A stretch of 31,547 nucleotides of DNA, from the NCBI GenBank assembly GCA_014904985.1, contig MU129202.1, forward strand, positions 23,495 through 55,041, in the 5' to 3' direction. Numbering within the stretch: the stretch's first letter is position 1; every line of letters starts with the position of its first letter. Position numbers and translations under genes: made by a program. This stretch comes from Hydnum rufescens UP504 (Eukaryota; Basidiomycota; Agaricomycetes; Cantharellales; Hydnaceae). The notes beneath the pieces were generated by a model. That model made no database searches. It saw only the letters and a program-made list of their open reading frames with translations, and had not been told where the DNA came from. Below, in pieces: positions 22,217 to 31,061 of this stretch.

Positions 22217-22400
22217 GATGTGATGAAATGGAATTGCATTTGATCACATGCCCTTGACTTACTAATATGATTAGATACACAGAATGACATGATCAAAGGG
22301 AATTCCATTTGATCACATGGTTTTCACTTATCTAATATGATTAGATACACACAATCACATGATCAAATGGAATTGGACTTGATCACATGGATACTAAGTT
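22217..22400. repeat. Tandem palindromic repeat of about 68 bp
   Basis: About 2.6 units carrying GATCAAATGGAATT, GATCACATG and TCTAATATGATTAGATACACA. A 26-bp near-perfect palindrome lies at 22,290-22,315 (TGATCAAAGGGAA then TTCCATTTGATCA). Confidence 0.8.
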
Positions 22401-23036
22401 ATGTAAGCCTATTGAATTTTGTATAAATTGGGATTTGCTTCCTGATTTATGCCTTTCCTTCCTACCACAACAATGTCCTCTAACCAGAGCCTGATACTTG
22501 AAGCTTGGTGAGTGGATAAGTGAGAATTGTTTGACCAAGACACTGACTAGTTGGAGGCTGCTAGCTGGCTTGCACCCTTGAAACCTGTGAATGCAAAGTG
22601 AACAATGGCCAAGTAAGCCTAAGATTTAATATGACATTATGATCTCTAAGAAGGTTCCAGTCACAAATGTGTGATGAGTTGCAGCCTCTGTGAGATGGAG
22701 TTTGCCAGCAGGGAACACCATGGGCTGGATTTGAAGGCTGTGGATCAAGCAACTAGAGAGGATTGCACTATTGGAAGGATTGACAGACAGGCTGATGGGT
22801 TGCATTGTCCATGAAGGATGAGTACTGGGATGATGAGAGGACAATGGATGACTGTAGAGAGGATGGAATGATTGGAATGATTGAGAGACAGGGTGATAGT
22901 TTTGACTGCTGGGAGTGCTGTGATATTAAGTGTAGTGTGTCTCTGGATGGACTACATCTGTTTGATGTGATCTACAATGAAGGATGTACTTGGTGAAAGA
23001 AATTATGTGATGGAGTGGAATAGTGTAAATGGAGTG

Positions 23037-23372
23037 AGATGGGGGGAAGCTGGGAATGTGAAAAAGGGGAAGAATGGAATGAATGAAAGAGAATAAATGA
23101 GATAAGGGGTGGAAGCTGGAAAGGTGAGAAAGGGAAGAATGGAATAAAGTAAAAGCGAAGAAAATGGAGTAAATTGAAGGGGTACAACATGGGAACCTGG
23201 GAGGGTGAGAAAGAAGAAGAATGGAATAAGATGAATGAGATAGGGGGTACAACCCGGGAAGATGAGAAAGGGGAAGAATGGAATGAATAAAAAGAGATGG
23301 AAATAGAATAAATGAGATTAAGGGGTGGAAGATGGGAAGATGAGAAAGAAGAAGAATGGAATAAAATGAGAT
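23037..23372. repeat. Purine-rich tandem array, five units of about 65-75 bp
   Basis: Each unit has the pattern AGGGG(TGG/TACAAC)..GGAAG.TG..GA..GTGAGAAAG..GAAGAATGGAATAA. C is almost absent from the plus strand (0-5 per 60 bases). It lies directly upstream of the ParB/Srx-like gene. Confidence 0.75.
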
Positions 23373-23397
23373 CCGAACCTCATTTTGTAATTAAGGT

Positions 23398-23424
23398 GGG
23401 GGTGGGGTTGGGGTTAGGCAGGGG
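23398..23424 (+). promoter_or_regulatory. Putative G-quadruplex motif
   Basis: Four G runs (GGGGG, GGGG, GGGG, GGGG) are separated by T, TT and TTAGGCA, about 220 bp before the start codon of the main gene. Nearby GGGGTTGGGGTTAGG is only a passing resemblance to telomeric repeats. Confidence 0.5.
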
Positions 23425-23440
23425 TCAAAAACGAAGAGAT

Positions 23441-23474
23441 ACCCGGGTCGTCCTGCGAGACGACCCAGGAAAAC
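23441..23474. repeat. GGGTCGTC palindrome, single copy (unit 0)
   Basis: CCCGGGTCGTC, a CTGC loop, then GAGACGACCC and AGGAAAA. Same element as the intronic arrays at 25,471-25,662 and 27,559-27,696, here alone and upstream of the TATA box. Confidence 0.8.
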
Positions 23475-23526
23475 CAAATTGCTGGATGGATAAATGAACA
23501 GACAAATAAAGTCTGGGATATGAAAG

Positions 23527-23570
23527 CACGTGATGAACACGAGGCTACCACGAGGCATATAGTATATAAG
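23527..23570 (+). promoter_or_regulatory. Putative core promoter (CACGTG and TATATAAG)
   Basis: CACGTG, a perfect E-box palindrome, lies at 23,527-23,532. TATATAAG lies at 23,563-23,570, 72 bp before the ATG at 23,642. Spacing and CpG content suit a basidiomycete promoter for the gene that follows. Confidence 0.5.
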
Positions 23571-23641
23571 GGATAAAAACGCGGAAATCCCCCATTTGAA
23601 CCTCCATCATCTGAAGGGAATCAAGAAACCACTCTACATCC

Positions 23642-26600
23642 ATGACGACTTATCAGAACATATCGAACATGTCATCGACACGCTGCACAGGAGGATCGAA
23701 GATGTTGAAAGCGAAGGAAAGGGAAGGAACGCCGAAGATAGTAAGCGGACTGGGATGGATGGTCAATGTGTATCTGACGAGTTTGTAGTTTGAAGGTGTT
23801 GAGAAATACACGTTCACAGCGTCGATCGCTGCGATTGATCGGGAGGACCGCGATCAAATCCAGGACTTCGCGCTGAACCGTGCGATGAAAGGGATGATGG
23901 TAGGTCACTGCTCCGTTGATCTGACGAAGGTAGTTTCGGAAGGGTGGAAGTTCGGGATGTGGAACCAGCACGGGGTGGAGACGACACACGTGACAAACCT
24001 TGCTGAGCGAGTGCGACTTCAGCGCGTGGTTGACCGCGACACGGGAATCCAAATAGGCTTCGTCGCGAATGGTTCGAAAACACGTTGGAGACGACGCTCG
24101 AAGGAAAAACGAATCCAAGACATACCAGTCCTGGAGCTGACCTCGGAGGGGAAGAAGGCGCTAGCGCGGGGAGAATTCCGCCCGTTTGGAGGGAACCACC
24201 GACGTTCTGCGATCGAAATCCTGGTGAAGACGGCAAAGGCGGAGCTAGACCGAGCGATGGAATCAGCGCAGCGAGTTCACGACGACCTAGAAGAGATGAC
24301 GACGGAGGCAGAGAAATCTGAGGGTAAGGCGCAACTTGAGGAGCTAACGAAAACGATCGGGTGGTTGAAGGGAGAAATGAAATGGAATCATCTATGGCAC
24401 CTGAATGTATGGGACCTAGGTGAGTGTCCGCTGTATAATAGGAGGGGACGCTAACGGGATTGACAGATCAACTACGATCAACGAGCTACCCGGAGGACAT
24501 TATCTTTGCTCACCTGTCGCGTAATACGAACAAATATGTCTACCTGGAGACTGAATCGGAGCGTGTTCTTCTTGACATCCAAGAGGTACGGACTGCGCTG
24601 AAACGGGACGACGATATCTGGGCGTCGCAGATAGCGATCACTGGGGACATCAAGGATCTGGAGCTGTCTATGCAGCAAACGAACTTTGCACGGGAACTGA
24701 AGGTGTACGGGAAGCGACAAACACAAGTGAAGGGGAGACAAAACTCGACGACGAACTCATTTATCTATTCACGGTATGCGGTACGGATGATGTGTCGGTA
24801 TGCGCACTGCGGAAGCCACTACTTCAACGGTCACTACCGGTCGCTGAAGGGGATGCGAGTTCTTCTTGAAGGGCATCTGAGCGGAGTAAGTGTATATTGT
24901 ATGAGCCCTGAGGATGCTAATGAGTATATGACAGATATTCTCGACGCTCTTTGATATCAACCATCGAATTCTGATGGTTGCTGGCTCTCCCCACCCGCTT
25001 GGGATGGCCGCCGACAAGAAGGAGGTGAGCACGCCGAACGAGCACAAGCGCGGACACCACAGCCCGTCGTGGAAGCGTACATACCTGTTGATGTGCCAGA
25101 ACATGGGTGACCCGTTGTGGCTTGGCCAGATGATGGGTATGTTCGATGTTGCGTTCAAGAATGCGTTCTGTGGGGACCAAGGTGTGATGAAAGACTTCTT
25201 GACGAAGTCGAAGCAGTACGTGGAGGCGTTCCGTGAGTACATGTCAGAGGTGCAAGAGATTATACGGCGTCAGATTACGGCGCAAGGTCTTGGGGTGGAG
25301 TATCAGAATGCGTGTGTCCGTCTTGAATGGTTGCTACGCCACTGGCCATACGGGAATGAGATCCCTGTGCTGCTTCTGTCGAACACGATGCTCGAGTGGA
25401 TGGAGGATCGGATGAAGCCCGTGTCTGACGGGATTGTCGAGGTGAGCATCGAGTGTTCACACATTCCGTATTTCCTGGGTCATCTCCCGGGACGACCCGG
25501 GAAAACACATCAAATCCTCTCATTTTCCCGGGTCGTCCCGGGAGACGACCCAGGAAAACACATCAAATCCTCTCGTTTTCCCGGGTCGTCCCTGGAGACG
25601 ACCCAGGAAAACACATCAAATCCTTCGGTTTCCTGGGTCGTCCCCAGAGACGACCCCGGAAACCAGGTCATATCGGTTGGCATCAGACTGATATCAATGC
25701 ATCCACAGATTGGAGCGTGGTTCGACCCCCTTGCTTGGTACAACAGCGAACACTCCCACGCAAAGACCAAGGTCAGGGATATGTCCTCGGCCCTCTTCAA
25801 CGCTATCCTCCAGGATCCTCTCATCACCAAACACATCCACGATGCTACCGAGGCCATGAGTCCCCTCCTTCCCTTCCTTCCTGCATCTCACTTACCTCCC
25901 GCAGGTCGCCGCATATCTCCTCTTCAACTCCTTCGGCGCCCTCGTCGACCTCACCCGTTCCGTCCGTTCCCTTCATGAACGCTCCGGAGCGCGGCCCCCC
26001 GCTTCCATCATCAAATCTATCCCCACCCCTGGTCTCCACTCCCGCGGAAAGGCAAAGGCAAAGGCTGTCGACGCCGAAGAATCCTATCCCTTCTTTGGAT
26101 CACTCGACCCTCCCGTCCACGAAGAGGTCATTGACTGCGCTTGGTCATCCCTCAAGGCCGCCTGGGACGACTCAAAGACCGCTCTCCGCTCCTCCGACGA
26201 CACCGAGAAGCGCATGGTCGCCGTCACCGCCATCCCTGACACAAAGGATAGGTCCTTCCCTCAGATGGCTCTCCTCGTCGAACGACACTTCATCGACCAT
26301 TATCGCCCCGCCCTCCTCAAAACCATCGGGGTGCCACCATTCGCCACGAGCTCCAGCTCCTCATCACTGTTCATACCGATGAGACCTCCTTCCCCTTCTG
26401 GGATCTCCTTGATCCCTCCCCTCCGGACTCGTCCTCTCTCCTCTCCCCTGCTGAGATCGACCGCCTCAGCGCCCTCGAGTCCGACCTCTCCGAAGGTCGC
26501 AAATTCAATCAGAAAATCCTCTCCCTCGTCGAACACTCCAAGTTCACTCATCTCAACTTTGACCCAAAGACTAATCTCTCCGGCGGTATCAAAAACGCAC

Positions 26601-27490
26601 TCAATTCTCTCCTTTGGGTATGCCCTCTCCTTCTCACTCTCCCCCATACTAATCTTCCTCATCAGGAACTCGAATTGCACCAAGAACGTCAGCGCTGCGC
26701 CCTCTATCCTGCACCGCATCAGAAAAGCTCCCAACGCCCCATCCTCCACAAACAGGATGTCTCCAGGGCATCCTACTCTCGCTTCTCCGCCGTTTCAGCC
26801 CCTCTCCCGCCCCTCCCACCTGCTCCACTTCTTCCCCCCCGCCTCAATCTTGTCCCGCTCCTTCCTCCTCTCGCCCTCGTCGCCCAAGCGTCCGCATTCA
26901 AAGCAAACCATTCATCAATCAAGAGGATGACTCTGACAATGACGACCAGTCGGACGACGACGATAAAGGCGCAACCACAACCGACGCCCCAAGCGAGGGT
27001 TTCGATCTCGAGCATCCCGAGGGCGACAACGACGACGATGCCACCGATGAGGACATTCCTCATCCACCAATCCAGCCCCCCAATCCCAGTCCGACCAGGA
27101 CGATGACGACGATGACCCCAATCTCCACACACCCATCCCCCCTCAACACTCCTCCCAACCTCGCTCCTCCCGTCGCATCGATTCCCTCGTCCTTCCCCTT
27201 CCCCCGCTCCCCCCCACTCTTCCCCACACATCCTCGTCCCCGATTCACAACCTCATCGCCTCTCCCTGGGCCCACGTGACCCGCCCTCCCCCCTCCATCA
27301 CTCCCCCTCCCATTCCACACCCTCTTCCCCCTTCCCCCACGACCTCCCTATCAATATCCGCTCCCTCCTCCCCCCTCCCGTCTCTCTGTCCCCGATTCTC
27401 GTCGCAGTGCTGCTCCTTCCGCCCCTCCCGCTCGTGTCACTCGTTCCTCTGCGAGGGAGACTGCCACTTCCTCCTCCTCCCTCGCCCCAG
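23642..27490 (+). CDS. Large spliced protein with ParB/sulfiredoxin-like FGGNHRR motif and acidic proline-rich tail (3' end unresolved)
   Basis: Start at 23,642 (MTTYQNISNMSSTRC), 72 bp after a TATA box. Introns by GT..AG, branch site and frame: 23,741-23,788, 24,420-24,466, 24,886-24,934, 25,442-25,708, 25,856-25,904 (donor damaged) and 26,618-26,665. Exons 1-4 give 552 residues. Residues about 165-172 read FGGNHRR after IPVLELTSEG, like ParB box II (GxRRxxA) and the sulfiredoxin loop FGGCHR with Cys replaced by Asn. A coiled coil follows (about 180-230, KAELDRAMESAQRVHDDLEE). Later come GMFDVAFKNAFCGDQ and IGAWFDPLAWYNSEH, then exon 6 (VAAYLLFNSFGALVDL). The C-terminal part is Pro/Ser-rich with Asp-rich runs (QEDDSDNDDQSDDDD). 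Single missing bases in runs at 26,328-26,331, about 26,834-26,840 and 27,076-27,081 would restore one frame. The exact 3' end is unclear (a last exon near 27,868-28,021 is possible). Function unknown; a nucleotide- or DNA-binding role is inference. Confidence 0.6.
23741..23788 (+). other. Intron 1 of the ParB/Srx-like gene
   Basis: 48 bp, GTAAGC...TCTGACGAG...TTTGTAG, phase 0. It removes the only in-frame stop (TAG at 23,786) between the ATG at 23,642 and the long exon 2. Confidence 0.7.
24420..24466 (+). other. Intron 2 of the ParB/Srx-like gene
   Basis: 47 bp, GTGAGT...GCTAAC...TTGACAG. Joins ...HLNVWDL to DQLRSTSYPEDI (phase 1). Confidence 0.85.
24886..24934 (+). other. Intron 3 of the ParB/Srx-like gene
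   Basis: 49 bp, GTAAGT...GCTAAT...ATGACAG. Joins ...LLEGHLSG to IFSTLFDINHRIL (phase 0). Confidence 0.85.
25442..25708 (+). other. Intron 4, enlarged by hairpin array
   Basis: 267 bp, GTGAGC...GACTGATATC...CCACAG, about five times the length of its neighbours. The excess is four tandem palindromes. Length is a multiple of three and the frame has no stop, so retention would add 89 residues rather than end translation. Confidence 0.7.
25471..25662. repeat. Tandem array of four GGGTCGTC palindromes (units 1-4)
   Basis: Palindromes at about 25,471, 25,523, 25,576 and 25,629. The GGTCGTC cores are spaced 53, 53 and 52 bp. Each has left arm TTTTCCYGGGTCGTC, a short loop and right arm GAGACGACCCRGGAAAA. 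The linkers (ACACATCAAATCCTCTC) are conserved. The array sits wholly inside intron 4. Confidence 0.9.
25856..25904 (+). other. Intron 5 with damaged donor (ATGAGT for GTGAGT)
   Basis: 49 bp ending in a good acceptor (CCTCCCGCAG). Removing exactly this piece joins IHDATEA to VAAYLLFNSFGALVDL in frame. The expected donor GTGAGT reads ATGAGT, one G-to-A change. Confidence 0.55.
26618..26665 (+). other. Intron 6 of the ParB/Srx-like gene
   Basis: 48 bp, GTATGC...TACTAATC...CATCAG with a perfect branch site. Joins ...KNALNSLLW to ELELHQERQR (phase 0). Confidence 0.75.
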
Positions 27491-27808
27491 GTATGTACCA
27501 TTGTCTATCTTGTGTCTCTCTCTTGTCCCTCTCAAGGGACTCTGCGTAATACCGTCCCTTTTCCCAGGTCGTCTCCAGAGACGACCCGGGAAATCATCAT
27601 CATGTTTCCATATTTCCCGGGTCGTCTCTGGAGACGACCCAGGATTCTCTCCTATTCTTGTTCTCCCGGGTCGTCCCAAGAGATGACCCAGGAAAATAGA
27701 CACTTATTATATGCCTTCGTCCATCGTGATCATACTATATACATACCCTCCTCCTCTCCTTCTCCTCTATCTCTTTTCATCACTTATCTCCTCTCCTCTC
27801 TCTTCCAG
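27491..27808 (+). other. Probable hairpin-bearing late intron
   Basis: 318 bp, GTATGT...TCTTCCAG, pyrimidine-rich, containing palindrome units 5-7. A possible 9-bp exon (27,809-27,817) and another short intron (27,818-27,867, GTACGC..CTTAG) follow. Alternatively the splice skips straight to 27,868. Frames downstream could not be resolved. Confidence 0.5.
27559..27696. repeat. Array of three GGGTCGTC palindromes (units 5-7)
   Basis: Units start at about 27,559, 27,613 and 27,661, with core spacing 53 and 49 bp. Unit 6 is a perfect inner palindrome (GGGTCGTCTC, TG, GAGACGACCC). Linkers differ from those of the first array, so only the palindrome is shared. Confidence 0.9.
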
Positions 27809-27867
27809 ATACCCACCGTACGCCCCCCCTCTCTCCCTCTCTCCCTCTATCCTTACTCCCCTCTTAG

Positions 27868-28199
27868 GAACCTCTCAAAACACTCCTCTTCCGAGTCCGT
27901 AAAGCGTGCCGCCTCTCCTCAGGACGATCGTACGTCTCTCCCCTCCCCTTTCTCATCCTTCTCTCACTCCTCCTCCCAGCTTGGGTTGGGTGGGTTATAT
28001 AGGACTGTATCAGTTGGGTAAGTGGAGAGGGAAAATCTCCTGGGGTGTGGGGGTGGGGCCCATGCCACAGTGGACAGAGAGGGTGGGGGGTGGAGGACTG
28101 CCCCCATGTGCCCTGTGTGTGTGCACTGGCTCACTGTGCAGTGGGCAGTGGGGCAGCAAGTGGTATGCCTACAATAGTCTTGGTAGTGGTATTGGCTAC
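27868..28199 (+). other. Possible terminal exon and flank; not resolved
   Basis: One frame reads KHSSSESVKRAASPQDDR, with a possible intron from GTACGTCTC (27,926) to CTCCCAG (27,979), and stops at TAA 28,019-28,021. A second frame stops at 27,900. From about 28,020 to 28,199 sequence becomes G/T-rich and CpG-poor, leading into the satellite. No independent gene is supported. Confidence 0.35.
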
Positions 28200-30770
28200 C
28201 TGGGATATGACTGGGTTGACTGAGTGGTTGTATGTTCAGTGGCAAGGTGTATGCTCAGCTCAGCCACATTGCATAGGACCAAGATGTATGGTTGGCAGTA
28301 TGCCCACCATCTGTGTATAGGAGCCCCTGGCATCCCGGCATACGACCGAGTCGTATGCTCAGTGACAGCCCTCTGTTCAACATGGGCAGCCTGGGCGCAT
28401 AGCATACAACTGAGCTGTATGCTCAGGAGTACACCCACCTTCTATGTGCAGTACCCTCAGCTTCCCAGCATACGACTGAGTCGTATGTTCAGTGACAGCC
28501 CTTTGTTCCAAATGGGGCACTCAGCCACATGGCATACAACTGAGGTGTATTCCTGGCAATACCCCCATCTTCTATGTGGAGTACCCTCAGCTTCCCGGCA
28601 TACGACTCGGTCGTATGTTCAGTGGCAGCCCGCTGTTCAACCTGGGCAGCTCGGCCACATGGCATACAACCGAGGTGTATGGTCGGAAGTGCCTCATCTT
28701 CTATGTGCAGTACCCTCGGCTTCTGAGCATACGACTTGGTCGTATGCGCGGTGGCCCTCTGTTCAACCTGGCCAGCTCGGCCACATGGCATACAACCGAG
28801 GCGTATGCTCGGTGGTATCCCCATCTTCTATGGGCAATACCCTCGGCCTCCCAGCGTACGACCAAGTCGTACACTCAGTGACAGCCCTCTGTTTAACCTG
28901 GGCCGCTCGGCCACATGGCATACAACCGAGGTGTATGGTCGGAAGTGCCTCGTCCTCTATGCAGTACCCTCGGCTTCAGAGCATACGACTTGGTCGTATG
29001 CACGGTGGCCCTCTGTTCAACCTGGCCAGCTCGGCCACATGGCATACAACTGAGGCATATGCTCGGTGGTATCCCCATCTTCTATGGGCAATACCCTCGG
29101 CTTCCCAGCGTACGACCAAGTCGTACACTCAGTGACAGCCCTCTGTTTAACCTGGGAAGCTCGGCCACATGGCATACAACCAAGGTGTATGGTCGGAAGT
29201 GCCCTGTCTTCTATGTGCAGTACCCTCGGCTTCTGAGCATACGACTTGGTTGTATGCGCGGTGGCCCTCTGTTCAACCTGGCCAGCTCGGCCACATGGCA
29301 TACAACCGAGGCATATGCTCGGTGGTATCCCCATCTTCTATGGGAAATACCCTCGGCTTCCCAGCGTACGACCAAGTCGTACACTCAGTGACAGCCCTCT
29401 GTTTAACCTGGGCAGCTCGGCCACATGGCATACAACCGAGGTGTATGGTCGGAAGTGCCCTGTCTTCTATGTGCAGTACCCTCGGCTTCTGAGCATACGA
29501 CTTGGTCGTATGCGCGGTGTCCCTCTATTCAACCTGGCCAGCTCAGCCACATGGCATACAACCAAGGTGTATGCTTGGTGGTATCCCCATCTTCTATGGG
29601 CAGTACCCTCGGCTTCCCAGCGTACGACCAAGTCGTACACTCAGCAACAGCCCTCTGTTCAACCTGGCCAGCTCGGCCACATGGCATACAACCGAGGCGT
29701 ATTCTCGGTGGTATCCCCATCTTCTATGGGCAGTACCCTCGGCTTCCCAGCATACGACCGAGTCGTACACTCAGTGGCAGCCCTCTGTTCAACCTGGCCA
29801 TCTCGGCCACATGGCATACAACTGAGGCATATACTCGGTGGTATCCCCATCTTCTATGGGCAGTACCCTCGGCTTCCCAGCATACGACCGAGTCGTACAC
29901 TCAGTGACAGCCCTCTCTGTTCAACATGGGCAGCTCGGCCACATGGCATACAACTGAGGTGTATGCTCGGCAGTACCCTCATCTTCTATGCGCAGTACCC
30001 TCGGCTTCCCAGCATACGACTCGGTTGTATGCTCAGCAGCAGCCCTCTGTTCAACATGGGCAGCTCGGCCACATAGCATACAACCGAGGGGTATGCTCAG
30101 AAGTGCCCCATCTTCTATGTGCAGTACCCTCAGCTTCTGAGCATACGACTTGGTCGTATGCTCAGTGGCAGCCCTCCATTCAACTTGGGCAGCTCGGCCA
30201 CATGGCATACAACCAAGGTGTATGCTCGGCAGTATCCCCATCTTCTATTTGCTGCACCCTAGGCTTCCCAGCATACGACCAAGTCGTATGCTCAGCAACA
30301 GCCCTCTGTTCAACATGGACAGCTCGGCCACATGGCATACAACCGAGGCGTATCCTCGGCAGTATCCTCATCTTCTATGGGCAGTACACTTGGTGACAGC
30401 CTTCTGCTCAACATGAGCAGCTCGGCCACATGGCATACAGCCGAGGTGTATGCTCGGCAGTCTCCCCATCTTCTATTTGCCATGCCCTCGGCTTCCCAGC
30501 ATACGACCGAGTCGTATGCTCAGTGACAGCCCTCTGTTCAACATGGGTAGCTCAGCCACCATAGCATACAGCTGAGGTGTATCCTCATCCATACCCCCAT
30601 CTTCTATGTATAGTCAGTCACCTTGGCTGCCCAGTGTCCAGCCACCATAGCATATCACTGAGGTGTATGCTCAGCGGCATCCCCATCTTCTATGTGCAGT
30701 GCCCTTGGCTGCCCGGCATATGACCAGGTCATATTCTCAGTGACACCCTGTCTTCTAATGCTCACTTTCC
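28200..30770. repeat. Satellite array, about 19 monomers of about 129 bp with two dyads each
   Basis: Landmark CTGTTCAAC recurs near 28,373, 28,503, 28,632, 28,759, 28,889, 29,011, 29,141, 29,268, 29,398, 29,526, 29,657, 29,786, 29,918, 30,047, 30,177, 30,307, 30,405 (short unit) and 30,535. Each monomer has a dyad GCATACGAC, four bases, GTCGTATGC and a weaker one, GCATACAAC, CGAG, GTGTATGC, plus CATCTTCTATG and CAGTACCCTCGGCTTC. Since the monomer is not a multiple of three and open frames occur in all phases and both strands, long ORFs here are by-products. Confidence 0.93.
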
Positions 30771-31061
30771 AGCTCTTCTGTGCATCACTCACTCATACCC
30801 CTGGGAATGGCCCCAGCCACCACAGCCACTGTGGCACATGACTCAGCCGTATGTCTGGTGGTGCTGCAGCTGTCTGTCCTTGTGCACAGTCTCTGTACTT
30901 GACTATGCCATGGAATGGGCTCCCTAGCATATGATCAAGTCATATGCTGGGTAACCAGTGTAAGCAGGAATCTACAGAATGATTCTGCCACAGTCCACAA
31001 TATGTAGTTGTAAATGCATCACAGTCCAGCACAGTCAGCCACAAATGTAGGTCTAGTTAGA
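30771..31061. other. Satellite edge and spacer, no gene
   Basis: Loosely satellite-like words persist (CATATGATCAAGTCATATGC near 30,928) and fade toward 31,000. There is no coding evidence. Confidence 0.5.

Noticed and set aside
23404..23420. Telomere repeat (TTGGGG/TTAGGG-like)
   Set aside because: Only one or two imperfect units inside a G-rich run; no array and no chromosome end.
23786..23788. In-frame TAG taken as a premature stop
   Set aside because: It is the acceptor end of a good 48-bp intron (GTAAGC..TTTGTAG), and removing it keeps the frame.
25471..25662. CRISPR-like array (repeat about 36 bp, period about 53 bp)
   Set aside because: The 'spacers' are conserved, not unique, and repeats are full palindromes in a spliced fungal gene. 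It is not CRISPR.
28224..30526. Several overlapping ORFs of 100-300 codons on both strands
   Set aside because: They lie in the satellite, appear in all frames with shifted versions of the same peptides, and the monomer length is not a multiple of three. They are repeat by-products.
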